Shown in pieces: positions 47,686 to 58,877 of a stretch of DNA of 64,000 nucleotides. Below the pieces are notes generated by a model. It was given only the letters and a program-made list of their open reading frames with translations, made no database searches and was not told where the DNA came from. Origin of the DNA: Candidatus Pantoea floridensis (GTDB lineage: Bacteria; Pseudomonadota; Gammaproteobacteria; Enterobacterales; Enterobacteriaceae); the NCBI RefSeq assembly GCF_900215435.1, contig NZ_OCMY01000001.1:806001-870000 (forward strand), read 5' to 3'. Each line of letters opens with the position of its first letter. Position 1 is the first letter of the stretch. A program made the position numbers and the translations under genes.

Positions 47686-49050
47686 ATGAACGACAATAAA
47701 ATGACGCCAGTAGAGCTTCGCGCTACATGGGGTTTAGGCACCGTTTTTTCCCTGCGCATGCTGGGAATGTTTATGGTCTTGCCAGTACTCACCACGTACG
47801 GCATGGCGTTACAGGGCGCTAGTGAAACGCTGATTGGTCTCGCAATCGGTATCTATGGTTTAGCACAAGCCGTTTTCCAGATTCCCTTCGGTCTCCTCTC
47901 CGATCGCGTTGGCCGTAAGCCGCTGATCGTCGGTGGGCTGCTACTCTTTGTCTTTGGTAGCGTTATTGCCGCCACTTCCGATTCCATCTGGGGCGTGATT
48001 TTAGGCCGCGCCTTGCAAGGCTCCGGCGCGATCGCCGCTGCGGTGATGGCGCTGCTGTCAGATTTAACTCGCGAACAGAACCGCACCAAAGCCATGGCGT
48101 TCATCGGTATCAGTTTTGGCGTTACCTTTGCCATTGCGATGGTGGTCGGCCCGATTGTCACCCATGCACTGGGCCTGCACGCGCTGTTCTGGATGATTGC
48201 CATCCTCGCCACGCTCGGCATCGTAATTACCTTGTTAGTGGTGCCAACGGCACCGAACCACGTACTTAATCGCGAATCGGGTATGGTAAAAGGCAGCATC
48301 CGCGCGGTGTTGGCCAATCCAAGATTGTTAAAACTGAATATCGGTATTCTCTGCCTGCACATTCTGCTGATGTCGAGCTTCGTTGCACTGCCAGGCCAGT
48401 TTGAACAGGCCGGTTTGCCCGCGGCAGAACACTGGAAAGTCTATTTGGTCACGATGCTGATCGCCTTTGTCGCCGTGGTGCCTTTCATTATTTATGCCGA
48501 AGTGAAGCGCCGCATGAAGCGCGTGTTTGTCGGCTGCGTAGCAACCATTATCGTCGCGGAGATCGTGCTATGGGGCGCTGCGGGCCACTTCTGGACGTTA
48601 GTGATTGGCGTGCAGCTATTCTTTCTTGCCTTCAATCTGATGGAGGCAATTCTGCCATCCTTGATCAGTAAAGAGTCACCCGCGGGTTATAAAGGCACCG
48701 CAATGGGTATCTACTCCACCAGCCAGTTCATTGGTGTGGCGATTGGCGGCAGTATGGGTGGTTGGATCTTTGGGCACGTTGATGCACAAACCGTATTCCT
48801 GGTGGGTGCGATTGTCGCAGCAGCGTGGCTGTTTGTGGCGATGTCGATGCAGGAGCCACCTTACGTCAGCAGCCTGCGCATCATGCTCAGTGATGCGGTG
48901 CTGGCGGTGCCAAACCTTGAGAAACGTTTGAAAGCGCAGCCCGGCGTAGCATCGGTATTTATCGTGCCGGAAGAGAAAAGTGCTTACATCAAGATCGACA
49001 GTAAAGTGACGAGCCGCGTCGAACTTGAAGCGCTGCTCGCCAGCTGCTAA
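47686..49050 (+). CDS. yajR: MFS transporter YajR
   Basis: 454 residues. Twelve membrane helices with motif A GLLSDRVGRKPLI after helix 2, and a C-terminal ferredoxin-like YAM domain (about 390-454: LRIMLSDAVLAVPNLEKRLK to YIKIDSKV). A drug/proton antiporter-type transporter whose substrate is not established. The ATG follows TGAGGTAAAC. Confidence 0.95.
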   Translation: MNDNKMTPVELRATWGLGTVFSLRMLGMFMVLPVLTTYGMALQGASETLIGLAIGIYGLAQAVFQIPFGLLSDRVGRKPLIVGGLLLFVFGSVIAATSDSIWGVILGRALQGSGAIAAAVMALLSDLTREQNRTKAMAFIGISFGVTFAIAMVVGPIVTHALGLHALFWMIAILATLGIVITLLVVPTAPNHVLNRESGMVKGSIRAVLANPRLLKLNIGILCLHILLMSSFVALPGQFEQAGLPAAEHWKVYLVTMLIAFVAVVPFIIYAEVKRRMKRVFVGCVATIIVAEIVLWGAAGHFWTLVIGVQLFFLAFNLMEAILPSLISKESPAGYKGTAMGIYSTSQFIGVAIGGSMGGWIFGHVDAQTVFLVGAIVAAAWLFVAMSMQEPPYVSSLRIMLSDAVLAVPNLEKRLKAQPGVASVFIVPEEKSAYIKIDSKVTSRVELEALLASC

Positions 49051-49057
49051 AAAACAT

Positions 49058-49083
49058 GCCCGACCCTAGCGTCGGGCTTTTTA
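49058..49083. terminator. Terminator between yajR and adhP
   Basis: GCCCGAC-CCTAGC-GTCGGGC followed by TTTTT; A run on the other side makes it bidirectional. Confidence 0.88.
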
Positions 49084-50124
49084 TTACAACGACATATCCA
49101 CCACAATGCGCCCTTCAATCTTACCGGCGTGCATGCGTGCAAAAATATCGTTGATGTTGGTCAGCGGTTCCACCGCCACGGTGGCTTTCACTTTGTGACG
49201 ACCGGCAAAATCTAATGCTTCCTGCAAATCTTTACGCGTACCGACGATAGAACCGCGCACCGTGATGCCATCCAGCACCATATTAAAGATCGACAGATCG
49301 AATTTGCCCGGTGGTAAACCATTTAGCACCATGGTGCCGCCGCGACGCAGCGTGCCAATCGCCTGCTCGAAGGCTTTTGGTGAAACCGCAGTGACCAGTA
49401 CGCCGTGCGCCCCACCGAAACTCTCCTGGAACACCTTCGCCGGATCGACATTTTTCGCATTGGCCACCACGCTGGCACCAAGGCGTTTCGCAAACTCGAG
49501 CTTCTCGTCGTCGATGTCTACCGCCGCCACGTTGAGCCCCATCGCCACCGCATACTGAACCGCCATATGCCCCAATCCACCGATACCAGAAATCACCACC
49601 CAATCGCCAGGCTTGGTGTCAGTCATCTTCAGGCCTTTGTAGACGGTGACCCCCGCGCAGAGGATCGGCGCAATTTCGTTGTAATCAACGTTATCCGGAA
49701 TGATGCCAACATAGTTGGCATCGGCGAGGCAATATTCTGCGAAGCTACCGTTTACTGAATAACCGGCATTTTGTTGCGACAGACACAGTGTTTCCCAGCT
49801 ATCCAGACAGTGTTCACAGTGACCGCATGCCGAATAGAGCCACGGCACACCTACGCGATCGCCCATCTTCAGATGTTTAACCCCTTCCCCTAGCGCCACA
49901 ACCTGCCCTACCCCTTCGTGACCGGGAATAAACGGCGGATTGGGCTTGATTGGCCAGTCTCCTTCCGCCGCATGTAAATCGGTATGGCACACGCCGGTTG
50001 CCGCGATCTTCACCAAAATCTGCCCCGGCCCAACCTGCGGCACCGGTACCTGCTCAATCACTAACGGTTCACCAAAAGACTTTACAACGGCGGCTTTCAT
50101 GGTGGTTTTGATGTGCATATTCAT
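49084..50124 (-). CDS. adhP: Zinc-dependent alcohol dehydrogenase AdhP
   Basis: 346 residues, medium-chain dehydrogenase. Catalytic zinc ligands Cys46 (TGVCHTDLH), His69 and Glu70 (PGHEGVG); structural zinc cysteines in [18 protein letters not shown]-binding [13 protein letters not shown]. It interconverts ethanol and acetaldehyde. The ATG at 50124 has GGAG eight bases upstream. It lies 30 bases after the aldehyde dehydrogenase gene on the same strand, so the pair oxidises alcohol to acid or detoxifies aldehydes under the divergent activator. Confidence 0.93.
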   Translation of the reverse strand: MNMHIKTTMKAAVVKSFGEPLVIEQVPVPQVGPGQILVKIAATGVCHTDLHAAEGDWPIKPNPPFIPGHEGVGQVVALGEGVKHLKMGDRVGVPWLYSACGHCEHCLDSWETLCLSQQNAGYSVNGSFAEYCLADANYVGIIPDNVDYNEIAPILCAGVTVYKGLKMTDTKPGDWVVISGIGGLGHMAVQYAVAMGLNVAAVDIDDEKLEFAKRLGASVVANAKNVDPAKVFQESFGGAHGVLVTAVSPKAFEQAIGTLRRGGTMVLNGLPPGKFDLSIFNMVLDGITVRGSIVGTRKDLQEALDFAGRHKVKATVAVEPLTNINDIFARMHAGKIEGRIVVDMSL

Positions 50125-50154
50125 CTTTCACTCTCCATTTGATCGGATGCGGAC

Positions 50155-51675
50155 TCAGAACAGACCCAAAGGCGCGGTGCCATAGCTGACCAGCAGATTT
50201 TTGGTTTGTTGATAGGCGCTCAGCGCCATCTTGTGCGTCTCACGACCCACACCCGATTGCTTATAGCCGCCGAATGCCGCGTGAGCGGGATAGATGTGAT
50301 AGCAGTTGGTCCAGACGCGCCCAGCTTTAATACCGCGTCCCATGCGATACGCCAGATTGGTATCGCGTGTCCATACGCCAGCCCCGAGACCAAACTGCGT
50401 TTCGTTGGCGATGGCGAGCGCTTCTGCCTCATCCTTAAAGGTGGTGACGCCAATCACCGGCCCAAAAATCTCCTCCTGGAAACAGCGCATCTGGTTGGTT
50501 CCTTTGATTAAGGTAGGCTGAATATAAAATCCGTTATTCAGCTCAGCAGCGACGTTTGCACGATCGCCCCCCGTCAGAATCTGCCCACCTTCGTCGCGTG
50601 CGATGTTGATATAAGACAGGATTTTGTCGAATTGCTGACGCGAAGCCTGCGCGCCAATCATGGTGTCGGTATCCAACGGATCACCACGGCGGATATTTGC
50701 CACCTTCGCCATCACGCGATCCATGAAGGCTTGATAGATCGATTCATGAATCAACGCGCGCGACGGGCAAGTACAGACTTCGCCCTGATTGAAGAAGCCG
50801 AGCACCAAACCTTCCACCGCCTTTTCAATAAAATCGTCCTCGCCGTCCATGACATCAGCGAAATAGATGTTCGGTGATTTGCCACCCAGCTCGACGGTAC
50901 AGGGAATGATGTTTTCCGCAGCACACGCCATGATGTGACGACCTACCGGCGTAGAACCCGTAAAGGCAATTTTGGCGATACGCTTGCTGGTCGCCAGCGC
51001 CTCACCGGCTTCGCGGCCAAAACCCTGCACCACATTTAGCACGCCCGCCGGGAACAGATCGCCAATCACTTCCATCAGCAGCGTAATACCCAGCGGCGTT
51101 TGTTCCGCCGGTTTTAACACCACACAATTCCCCGCAGCCAACGCCGGCGCAAGTTTCCACGCCGCCATTAATAGCGGAAAGTTCCACGGGATAATTTGTC
51201 CCACCACGCCCAGCGGTTCATGGAAGTGATACGCCACGGTCGTTTCATCGATTTCTGCGGTGCTGCCCTCCTGTGCGCGCAAGCAACCGGCAAAATAGCG
51301 GAAGTGATCCACCGCCAGCGGTAGGTCGGCATTCAGGGTTTCACGAATCGGTTTACCGTTATCCCAACTCTCCGCTACCGCCAGTTTCTCGAGATTCGCC
51401 TCAATGCGATCCGCCACCTGCAACAGGATGTTGGCGCGGTGCTGGACGCTGGTTTTCCCCCAGGCTTCCGCTGCCTGATGAGCGGCATCCAGTGCTAAAT
51501 CGATGTCGCGTGCATCCGAGCGAGGAAACTGTGCGATATCGCCGCCAGTCACCGGTGAGGTGTTAGTAAAGTATTGGCCGCTCAGCGGCTCGACGAATTT
51601 GCCCGCAATATAGTTGCCGTACGTCGCTTGAAAGGAAACCAAAGCGCCGGGCGTACCGGGATGTGCATAACGCAT
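50155..51675 (-). CDS. NAD(P)-dependent aldehyde dehydrogenase (AldB/ExaC-like)
   Basis: 506 residues, very similar in pattern to E. coli AldB. Cofactor loop [11 protein letters not shown], catalytic Glu in VELGGKSPN, catalytic Cys in [12 protein letters not shown], and the C-terminal [12 protein letters not shown]. It oxidises acetaldehyde and related aldehydes to acids. AAGGAG precedes the ATG by six bases. First gene of an operon with adhP, behind a sigma-54-type promoter at 51767-51782. Confidence 0.92.
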   Translation of the reverse strand: MRYAHPGTPGALVSFQATYGNYIAGKFVEPLSGQYFTNTSPVTGGDIAQFPRSDARDIDLALDAAHQAAEAWGKTSVQHRANILLQVADRIEANLEKLAVAESWDNGKPIRETLNADLPLAVDHFRYFAGCLRAQEGSTAEIDETTVAYHFHEPLGVVGQIIPWNFPLLMAAWKLAPALAAGNCVVLKPAEQTPLGITLLMEVIGDLFPAGVLNVVQGFGREAGEALATSKRIAKIAFTGSTPVGRHIMACAAENIIPCTVELGGKSPNIYFADVMDGEDDFIEKAVEGLVLGFFNQGEVCTCPSRALIHESIYQAFMDRVMAKVANIRRGDPLDTDTMIGAQASRQQFDKILSYINIARDEGGQILTGGDRANVAAELNNGFYIQPTLIKGTNQMRCFQEEIFGPVIGVTTFKDEAEALAIANETQFGLGAGVWTRDTNLAYRMGRGIKAGRVWTNCYHIYPAHAAFGGYKQSGVGRETHKMALSAYQQTKNLLVSYGTAPLGLF

Positions 51676-51766
51676 CGCAAACTCCTTAATGTAGGGTCAG
51701 ATAATCTGAACGGACAGCGTCAGCCCTGTGGCTTCTCATTGAATCAATCGCCGTCGCGTAAGCTAT

Positions 51767-51782
51767 TGCAGCGCGCGTGCCA
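51767..51782 (-). promoter_or_regulatory. Sigma-54 promoter of the ald-adhP operon
   Basis: On the minus strand TGGCACGCGCGCTGCA has the -24 GG and -12 GC with ten bases between; only one T of the TTGC element differs. About 90 bases before the start of the aldehyde dehydrogenase gene. Confidence 0.8.
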
Positions 51783-51889
51783 GCTTTTCCCAATTGGCGA
51801 AAAATGAAATAAAAACGATTTAATTCAATAAATTAATAAAAAATAAGCATTCTTATAATGGGTATTAACGCAGCAAAGTTCGTCATCTG

Positions 51890-51906
51890 TGTTGCGTATC
51901 GCAACA
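51890..51906. promoter_or_regulatory. Probable upstream activator site for the AcoR-like protein
   Basis: TGTTGCG-TAT-CGCAACA, a perfect 17-bp dyad about 110 bases upstream of the sigma-54 promoter and close to the regulator's own start. A half-site TGCAACA follows at about 51933. Confidence 0.7.
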
Positions 51907-51964
51907 GTACGGAAACTGAACCGCTACAATGCTGCAACACATTTATCAGCACACGAGGTCAACA

Positions 51965-53737
51965 ATGCAGGGAAATCCATCCGCGTCTGCCGCTAACGCC
52001 AATCCGCTGTTAAGCGACTCCTGGTTCCGTAGCCAGCTGTATGGCCTCGACCGCACCGCCGATGATTTTCCGCGCGTTCGCCAGGGTGAACTGGCAGATT
52101 TACTCGCCAGTAACGCCGGGCTTCAGCAGTTTGCTCAGCCGGTCATCAAGCAGCTGGCGCAAAAACTGGCTGAAAAGCAGTCAGTGCTGATCCTGTCAGA
52201 TGCCACCGGTATGGTGCTTAATACCTTTGGCGACATGCCTTCAATGGAGAAAGCCCAGCGTTATGCGCTCGCGCCCGGCAATTTATGGAGTGAATGCGGC
52301 CGCGGCACCAATGCGATTGGTACCGCTTTGGCGATTGATGACGGCTGTGAAATCGCCGGCCATCAACATTTCCTTACGCTCAATCAAGGCCTGTACTGCG
52401 CAGCGATGCCGCTACAAATGCCAAATGGTCAGATTGCTGGCGTGCTGGACATTTCCGGTCCTGCCCACTTCCCACATCCGCAAACCTTTAGCTGGGTGAA
52501 AGCAGCCGCTAAACAGATTGAATACCTCTGGGTGAAGCAAAGCCTGCATCCACAGCAGTGGTTGATGAGTTTGCATTGTCAGCCGCAGGGTATTGATACT
52601 CGCGATGAACTGCTGCTGGTGTTCTCCGACAACGTGTTAACTGCCGCTAATCGACTGGCGATGCGTGAGCTGGCGCTGAGTGCGGAGCAGCTGGGCACCC
52701 TGACTTTCCAGCAGCTGTTTCCACAACAGCAGCAACAAGACAACACCGTTCCCGCTCCGCTCGAGTACGCCACGCAGCGCTACTATTTCCGCCTGCGCGC
52801 TCCGCATCGCAACCATTTCGCCACACCGAGTGAATCTACCCGTGATTTACCTTTCTCCCTGCGTCGCGATGGCGAAAAAATGGTGCGGCTACTCAATGCT
52901 GGCGTATCGCTGTGTATTCACGGCGAAACCGGCAGTGGCAAAGAGTACGTGAGCCGGGCGTTGCATCAGCAGAGTCGCTGGCAGGCCGGTAAATTTGTCG
53001 CCATCAACTGCGCAGCGATTCCCGAAGCGCTAATCGAATCTGAACTGTTTGGCTATCAGCCCGGTGCCTTTACCGGTGCCAGCAAACAGGGCTACATCGG
53101 TAAGATCCGTGAGGCGGACGGCGGCGTACTGTTTCTCGATGAGATTGGCGATATGCCGCTGGCGCTGCAAACACGTTTATTGCGCGTGTTGCAGGAGAAA
53201 GAAGTGGCACCGCTCGGGTCCAGTCGCAGCTGGCCGGTGAATTTTGCCGTCATCTGCGCCACGCACCGTGATTTAGACTCACGCGTTGCCGCTGGGGAAT
53301 TCCGGGAAGATTTGCTCTATCGGCTGCAGGAGTTTTCTATGACCATTCCACCCCTGCGCGACTGGCCAGATGTGGAAGGATTTATCAGCCGTTTATGGCT
53401 GGAGTTAGGCGGTGGCGAGCGCGATATTCAGCTCTCGCCTGCGCTGCTAACTTCTCTGGCTCAGCTCCCGTGGCCAGGTAATGTGCGACAACTACGCAGC
53501 TTGCTACGCGTACTCTTAGCGCTGGCGGATGAAGGTGAGGAAGTGACAGACGTACATTTACCTGCGGAATATCGTCGCGCGACGAGGCCTTCTCAGGAAA
53601 ATCGGCAGAGTCATGATGAGCGGCTGATTAACGAAACGCTACAGCGCTTCAATGGCAACATCAGCAAAGCAGCAGAGGCATTAGGCGTTGCGCGCAGCAC
53701 AATCTATCGTCGTGCTGCGCGCGATAAACGCGATTAG
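51965..53737 (+). CDS. Sigma-54-dependent activator of the AcoR family
   Basis: 590 residues from the ATG at 51965 (GAGG six bases upstream); an ATG 12 codons earlier lacks a ribosome site. GAF-type sensor region (about 50-190), AAA+ domain with Walker A GETGSGKE, the sigma-54-contacting GAFTGA loop and Walker [12 protein letters not shown], and a Fis-type helix-turn-helix at the end ([17 protein letters not shown]). Divergent from ald-adhP, whose promoter is sigma-54 type, so it should activate that operon in response to an aldehyde, alcohol or acetoin-like signal. Its stop overlaps the yajQ stop by four bases. Confidence 0.93.
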   Translation: MQGNPSASAANANPLLSDSWFRSQLYGLDRTADDFPRVRQGELADLLASNAGLQQFAQPVIKQLAQKLAEKQSVLILSDATGMVLNTFGDMPSMEKAQRYALAPGNLWSECGRGTNAIGTALAIDDGCEIAGHQHFLTLNQGLYCAAMPLQMPNGQIAGVLDISGPAHFPHPQTFSWVKAAAKQIEYLWVKQSLHPQQWLMSLHCQPQGIDTRDELLLVFSDNVLTAANRLAMRELALSAEQLGTLTFQQLFPQQQQQDNTVPAPLEYATQRYYFRLRAPHRNHFATPSESTRDLPFSLRRDGEKMVRLLNAGVSLCIHGETGSGKEYVSRALHQQSRWQAGKFVAINCAAIPEALIESELFGYQPGAFTGASKQGYIGKIREADGGVLFLDEIGDMPLALQTRLLRVLQEKEVAPLGSSRSWPVNFAVICATHRDLDSRVAAGEFREDLLYRLQEFSMTIPPLRDWPDVEGFISRLWLELGGGERDIQLSPALLTSLAQLPWPGNVRQLRSLLRVLLALADEGEEVTDVHLPAEYRRATRPSQENRQSHDERLINETLQRFNGNISKAAEALGVARSTIYRRAARDKRD

Positions 53738-54225
53738 TCGCGGAAGTTTTTAAACTGGAAAGGTTGACCAAGGTTACCACCGCGCACCAGCGCCATCGCA
53801 CCTTGCAGGTCGTCACGTGACTTGCCGGTTACGCGCAGCTCTTCACCCTGAATCTGCGTTTGCACTTTCAGCTTGCTGTCTTTGATCAGTTTTACCAGCT
53901 TTTTAGCCACATCACTTTCGATGCCTTTTTTCAGCTTGGCTTCAACAGACCAGCTTTTACCGCTGTGCACAATCTCTTCTGGCACGTCAATCGCCGCGCC
54001 TTCAATGCCACGCTTCAGCAGCTTTTCGCGCAGAATATCCACCAGCTGTTTTACCTGGAAATCAGATTCGCTGCTGATTTTGATGGTCTCATTCTTTTCG
54101 TTGAGCTCAATGGTTGCACTCACGTTACGGAAATCGAAACGGGTTGAGATCTCGCGGCTCGCATTCTCCACGGCATTTCGCACTTCCGGCAATTCGACTT
54201 CGGAAACGATATCGAAAGATGGCAT
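53734..54225 (-). CDS. yajQ: Nucleotide-binding protein YajQ
   Basis: 163 residues from the ATG at 54225 ([20 protein letters not shown]), the E. coli length, with AGGAGAAGAAAAG ahead. Two ferredoxin-like modules; the family binds nucleotides, and cyclic di-GMP has been reported for homologues. Ends tail to tail with the AcoR-like gene (four-base overlap). Confidence 0.94.
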   Translation of the reverse strand: MPSFDIVSEVELPEVRNAVENASREISTRFDFRNVSATIELNEKNETIKISSESDFQVKQLVDILREKLLKRGIEGAAIDVPEEIVHSGKSWSVEAKLKKGIESDVAKKLVKLIKDSKLKVQTQIQGEELRVTGKSRDDLQGAMALVRGGNLGQPFQFKNFRD

Positions 54226-54350
54226 CTTTTCTTCTCCTGATACTAAAGTGACATGCATAATACGCGTCTTGAGGCGCTAATAAAACACGATACGCGGAAA
54301 GCTATACTTACCGATGACGTGCAAACAGGAACCCACCCACGGGAGGAAAA

Positions 54351-55271
54351 ATGAAAATTACCGTGCTAGGGTGCGGCGCTCTGGGTCAGATTTGGCTCGC
54401 GGCTCTCGCCCGCCAAGGACATGAGGTCCAGGGTTGGTTACGTGTGCCGCAGCCGTACTGCTCGGTGAATGTGGTTGATCTACAGGGTCACGTAAGTAAT
54501 CAAACTTTTATTGCCAACGATCCGCTATTCCTCGCTGAAAGTCAGCTGTTGCTGGTAACGCTCAAAGCACCGCAAGTCTCTCCGGCCGTGAAAAACCTGC
54601 AAAGCGTGCTGCCCGCACATACCCCGGTTCTGCTGCTGCATAACGGCATGGGGACGCTGGACGAGTTGAAAGATCTGCGTCAGCCGCTGCTGCGCGGGAT
54701 CACGACGCATGCCGCCATGCGTGATGGAACGGTCATCAAACATATCGCTCAGGGCATTACCCATATTGGCCCCGTCAGCCGGGAAAGTGCCGCGCTGAGC
54801 GATATCGCCGATATTCTGCATCAGGCCCTGCCAGATGTGGCCTGGCATGACAATATCGCTGCAGCCAGCTGGCGTAAGCTGGCGATCAACTGCGTCATCA
54901 ATCCGCTTACTGTGGAGCACAATTGCCAGAACGGCGCGTTGCGTGCATGGCCACAGCAAATCGCAACCTTATGTGAAGAAATCGCGTGGGTTATGGAGCG
55001 CGAAGGCCAGCATATCGCGGTGGATAATCTGCGCGACATTATCTATGACGTGATTGATAGCACCGCCGCGAATATCTCATCCATGCTGCAGGATGTGCGG
55101 GCGCAGCGTCTGACTGAAATTGATTACATCACTGGCTACCTGTTACGCCGCGCCCGGGCGCAAGGGATTTCGCTGCCAGAAAACACCCGTCTGTACGATC
55201 TGATTAAACGTAAGGAGTCCCACTATGAGCGCGAACGCATCGGTTCTGGTTTGCCTGGCACATGGCAGTGA
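54351..55271 (+). CDS. panE: 2-dehydropantoate 2-reductase
   Basis: 306 residues (E. coli 303). NADPH-binding GCGALGQIW at the N-terminus, catalytic Lys in [14 protein letters not shown] and the Glu/Ser region [14 protein letters not shown]. It reduces ketopantoate to pantoate in coenzyme A synthesis. Its end overlaps the yajL start by 47 bases, so the two are co-expressed. Confidence 0.96.
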   Translation: MKITVLGCGALGQIWLAALARQGHEVQGWLRVPQPYCSVNVVDLQGHVSNQTFIANDPLFLAESQLLLVTLKAPQVSPAVKNLQSVLPAHTPVLLLHNGMGTLDELKDLRQPLLRGITTHAAMRDGTVIKHIAQGITHIGPVSRESAALSDIADILHQALPDVAWHDNIAAASWRKLAINCVINPLTVEHNCQNGALRAWPQQIATLCEEIAWVMEREGQHIAVDNLRDIIYDVIDSTAANISSMLQDVRAQRLTEIDYITGYLLRRARAQGISLPENTRLYDLIKRKESHYERERIGSGLPGTWQ

Positions 55272-55833
55272 AGAGACCGAAGCGGTCACCACTATCGATT
55301 TGCTGGTGCGTGGTGGATTAAGCGTCACCACCGCTAGCGTGGAGAGCGATGGCACCCGTGAAATTGTCTGTTCACGCGGCGTCCGCTTACTGGCGGATGC
55401 ACCACTGGTTGAAGTGGCCGATAATGAATACGACGCGATAGTGCTGCCCGGTGGCCTAAAAGGTGCCGAAACCTTCCGCGACAGTCCGCTGTTGGTGGAG
55501 ACCGTGCGCCAGTTCCATGTTTCAGGCAAAATTGTGGCGGCGATCTGTGCCGCGCCGGGTACGGTTTTGGTGCCACACGATCTTTTCCCGGTCGGCAATA
55601 TGACTGGTTTCCCCGGCTTACGCGACACCATTCCAGACAATAAATGGATGGAGCGTCGTGTGGTGTGGGATCCGCGCGTTAATCTACTCACCAGCCAGGG
55701 GCCAGGCACCGCAATGGATTTTGCCTTGAAGCTGATTGATTTACTGGTAGATAAAGAGAAAGCGCGCGAAGTGGCTTCGCAGCTGGTGCTGGCGGCGGGA
55801 ATTTATAATTATCAGGAATTTGAAGAGCGTTAA
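55225..55833 (+). CDS. yajL: Protein deglycase / chaperone YajL (DJ-1 family)
   Basis: 202 residues. Reactive Cys108 at the nucleophile elbow [11 protein letters not shown], with Glu near 17 in HGSEETEA and His in the flavodoxin-like fold. It protects proteins against oxidative and glycation damage. AAGGAG precedes the ATG, which lies inside panE (47-base overlap), the conserved arrangement. Confidence 0.95.
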   Translation: MSANASVLVCLAHGSEETEAVTTIDLLVRGGLSVTTASVESDGTREIVCSRGVRLLADAPLVEVADNEYDAIVLPGGLKGAETFRDSPLLVETVRQFHVSGKIVAAICAAPGTVLVPHDLFPVGNMTGFPGLRDTIPDNKWMERRVVWDPRVNLLTSQGPGTAMDFALKLIDLLVDKEKAREVASQLVLAAGIYNYQEFEER

Positions 55834-55854
55834 TTTGCAGGGGTCGCCCTTAAT

Positions 55855-55996
55855 GGCGTAATGCTGCTCACTCAAGTAAAAAAATGCCTGTTTAAGCAGG
55901 TGCGCATGAATGCGCACCCTACGAAGACCCGGCTATATCCACGTAAGGTCACCATTCATGGTGACCGATTCACGCTTAACTGACGAGCATTACGCC
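55855..55996. repeat. Clustered extragenic palindromes between yajL and thiI
   Basis: Outer arms GGCGTAATGCT (55855-55865) / AGCATTACGCC (55986-55996) enclose two perfect hairpins, GGTGCGCAT-GA-ATGCGCACC (55899-55918) and GGTCACCAT-TC-ATGGTGACC (55947-55966). The form resembles REP-like repeats of Erwiniaceae and ends convergent transcripts. Confidence 0.7.
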
Positions 55997-56031
55997 CTAA
56001 ATGGCGCCGCTGCGACAAACGTCAGCAGCCT

Positions 56032-57480
56032 TTAAGGGCGATAGACCTTCACGTTTTTGAAACCCTGTTCGTGCAGATAGAGCGCCTGCAGGCGACTCAT
56101 CACACCGCGATCGCAATACAGCAGCCAGGTTTTGCTCTGGTCCAGATCGCCGAATTGGGTGCTGAGTTTGTAGAACGCCAAAGGTTTGACCTCAACGCCT
56201 TCAACGATCAGTGGCTTCGCATCCTGCTCATCCGCCGAACGAATATCCAGCACCACATCGTTGCTGGTGAAGGAGTCGACGGTTTCCACTTCCACCACTT
56301 CTTCTTCGGTTTGTTCGGCGATTTCACGGATATCGACGTTGCTGGCTTCCTGCACCACGCGATTGAGGATCTCGAAATCGAAATTCAGCTCTTCCGCTTC
56401 GATCTTCGCCTTCACCGCCTTCACGGTTGGGCTTTTCGAAATCACACCGCAATATTCCGGCATGGTGCGGGCAAAATCTTCGGTGCCAATTTTGCGCGCC
56501 ACATCGATGATATGTTCTTTGTCGTGGGAAATCAGCGGACGCAGAATCAGTGTATCAGATGCGTTATCAATCAAGCGCAGATTGGTCAGTGTCTGGCTGG
56601 ACACCTGGCCCAGCGCTTCGCCGGTCACCAGTGCTTGCACGCCGTAACGTTCCGCCACCATTGACGCCGCACGCACCATCATACGTTTCAGCACCACGCC
56701 CATCTGACCATCGTCAACTTTCTCCAGAATCTCACCCACCACGGGTTCGAAATTGATCGCCACAAAACGCACGCGGTGCGAACGACCGAAGCGCTGCCAC
56801 AGATAATGCGCGACCTGACGAACGCCAATCTCATGCGCCGCGCCGCCAAGGTTAAAGAAGCAGTAATGCACGCGGCAACCGCGACGCATCAGCATGTAGC
56901 TGGAAACGCCGGAATCGAAACCACCGGAAATCAGCGACAGCACATCTTCCTGGGTACCAATTGGGAAACCGCCCAAACCTTCATAGCGTGCGGTGATCAG
57001 TAGCAGGCGATCGTCTTCGATCTCCAGGTTCACCGTTTCATCCGGGCGATTGAGCTGCACGCGCGCGCTGGCGATGTGCTGATTGAGGCCGCCACCGACG
57101 TAGCGCTCAACGTCCTGCGAGCTGAAGCTGTGGGTTCCGCGACGCTTTACGCGCACGCAGAAACTTTTGCCTTCCAGACGCTCGCGGTTCAACGCCAGCG
57201 TCTGCTCGAAGATATCGTGCATGTCGCTATACGCGCGATCTTCCACCGCCAGCACGTGATGAATGCCGGGAATGCGCGTCAGTTCAGTGACGATGGTTTC
57301 ACGCAGCGCTTCATTTTTGGAACGCACTTCAACGTGATCCCAATGACGCACGACCTTGATCTCTTCATCGACGGTACGCAGGATATTACGAATGCTGCTG
57401 GTGAGAATTTTGATAAAGCGCAGACGCACCGACTGACTTTTGATGGTGATTTCTGGGAACAGCTTGATGATAAACTTCAT
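56032..57480 (-). CDS. thiI: tRNA 4-thiouridine synthetase / thiamine sulfur carrier enzyme ThiI
   Basis: 482 residues from the ATG at 57480, the E. coli length. THUMP domain (about 60-165), PP-loop [14 protein letters not shown], and a C-terminal rhodanese domain with the persulfide Cys456 ([10 protein letters not shown]). It thiolates U8 of tRNA and provides sulfur for the thiazole of thiamine. Divergent from xseB-ispA-dxs, whose last product is shared with thiamine synthesis. Confidence 0.97.
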   Translation of the reverse strand: MKFIIKLFPEITIKSQSVRLRFIKILTSSIRNILRTVDEEIKVVRHWDHVEVRSKNEALRETIVTELTRIPGIHHVLAVEDRAYSDMHDIFEQTLALNRERLEGKSFCVRVKRRGTHSFSSQDVERYVGGGLNQHIASARVQLNRPDETVNLEIEDDRLLLITARYEGLGGFPIGTQEDVLSLISGGFDSGVSSYMLMRRGCRVHYCFFNLGGAAHEIGVRQVAHYLWQRFGRSHRVRFVAINFEPVVGEILEKVDDGQMGVVLKRMMVRAASMVAERYGVQALVTGEALGQVSSQTLTNLRLIDNASDTLILRPLISHDKEHIIDVARKIGTEDFARTMPEYCGVISKSPTVKAVKAKIEAEELNFDFEILNRVVQEASNVDIREIAEQTEEEVVEVETVDSFTSNDVVLDIRSADEQDAKPLIVEGVEVKPLAFYKLSTQFGDLDQSKTWLLYCDRGVMSRLQALYLHEQGFKNVKVYRP

Positions 57481-57716
57481 GGCGACAGGGGTTCGTTTGG
57501 GCAAATAAGTGCTAAAAGCATCGGCACTTAGCTGTTAAAATCATGTAATTGCGGGTTGATTCAGGAGCCCCCGCATCCGAGGCGCAAAAGTATATCACCT
57601 TTGAGGGGTGACTGCTTCTGCTACCGCAGTCACATTCATTATTTTGCTAATTAATCCTCGTCGGCTACCATGACCGATTGCAAGATAATGTCCTAACCTG
57701 TGAGTCGACACTGAAT

Positions 57717-57959
57717 ATGCCGAAAAAAGCCGAAGCGCCAGCCAGTTTTGAAAGCGCATTGCAGCAGCTGGAACAGATTGTCAGCCGCCTGGAAAGTGGC
57801 GAGCTGCCGCTGGAACAGGCGCTGAATGAATTCGAACGCGGCGTACAATTGGCACGTACCGGTCAGCAAACCCTGCAACAGGCAGAGCAGCGGGTGCAAA
57901 TCCTGCTTAGCGACGAGAAAGATGCCGCCCTCACCCCTTTTACCCCGGAAAATGAGTAA
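57717..57959 (+). CDS. xseB: Exodeoxyribonuclease VII small subunit
   Basis: 80 residues from the ATG at 57717 ([20 protein letters not shown]), the E. coli length; an open frame 13 codons upstream is not conserved. A two-helix coiled coil with [19 protein letters not shown]. It is the accessory subunit of the single-strand exonuclease with XseA. Stop and ispA start overlap (TAATG). Confidence 0.96.
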   Translation: MPKKAEAPASFESALQQLEQIVSRLESGELPLEQALNEFERGVQLARTGQQTLQQAEQRVQILLSDEKDAALTPFTPENE

Positions 57960-58858
57960 TGGATTTCGCCAAACTGCTGAGCGCGTACCATCAACGCGTT
58001 AATCAGGCGTTGACGCGCTTAATAGATCCACTTCCTTTTCAGAGTTCTCCTCTGGTGAACGCCATGGAATATGGGGCATTATTAGGCGGTAAGCGTCTGC
58101 GCCCCTTTCTGGTGTACGCGACAGGCGAAATGCTAAAGGCCGACGCGGCCAGCCTGGATGTGCCGGCTGCTGCCGTTGAATGCATTCATGCATATTCCCT
58201 GATTCATGACGATCTGCCGGCGATGGATGACGATGCGTTACGCCGCGGGCAGCCAACCTGCCATATTAAATATGGTGAAGACACGGCGATTCTCGCCGGC
58301 GATGCTTTGCAAACTCTGGCATTTTCGATTCTGGCCGACGAGCCGATGCCTGGCGTTAACGCCGAAGCGCGTATTGCGATGATTTCTGAACTGGCACAGG
58401 CCAGCGGCGTTGCGGGCATGTGCGGCGGTCAGGCACTGGATTTAGCGGCAGAAGGCAAACGTATCGATCTGGCACAGCTTGAGCAGATTCATCGTCATAA
58501 AACCGGCGCGTTAATTCGCGCAGCGGTGCGTCTTGGCGCATTAGCCGCCGGAGAACGTGGCCGCGCCGCATTACCGGTACTGGATATCTATGCCAACGCC
58601 ATCGGACTGGCGTTTCAGGTGCAGGACGACATCCTTGATGTCGTTGGTGACACTGCCGTGTTAGGGAAAACGCAGGGCTCGGATCAGGCGTTAGGTAAAA
58701 GCACCTATCCGGCGCTGATGGGATTAGAAAATGCCCGCAGTAAAGCCTGGGACCTCTATCAAGAAGCGCTCGGCGCGCTCGATATTCTGGCGGCACAGTC
58801 TTACAACACAATCGCCTTACAAGCGCTGGCAAGCTTCATAATTGAACGCGATAAATAA
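57959..58858 (+). CDS. ispA: Farnesyl diphosphate synthase
   Basis: 299 residues. First Asp-rich motif DDLPAMDDD at about 84-92 and second motif QVQDDILD near 220. Condenses isopentenyl diphosphate with dimethylallyl and geranyl diphosphates to C15 for undecaprenyl, ubiquinone and haem O. Translationally coupled to xseB; dxs follows 19 bases later. Confidence 0.97.
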   Translation: MDFAKLLSAYHQRVNQALTRLIDPLPFQSSPLVNAMEYGALLGGKRLRPFLVYATGEMLKADAASLDVPAAAVECIHAYSLIHDDLPAMDDDALRRGQPTCHIKYGEDTAILAGDALQTLAFSILADEPMPGVNAEARIAMISELAQASGVAGMCGGQALDLAAEGKRIDLAQLEQIHRHKTGALIRAAVRLGALAAGERGRAALPVLDIYANAIGLAFQVQDDILDVVGDTAVLGKTQGSDQALGKSTYPALMGLENARSKAWDLYQEALGALDILAAQSYNTIALQALASFIIERDK

Positions 58859-58877
58859 CTTTCATAATGAGTCTCTG

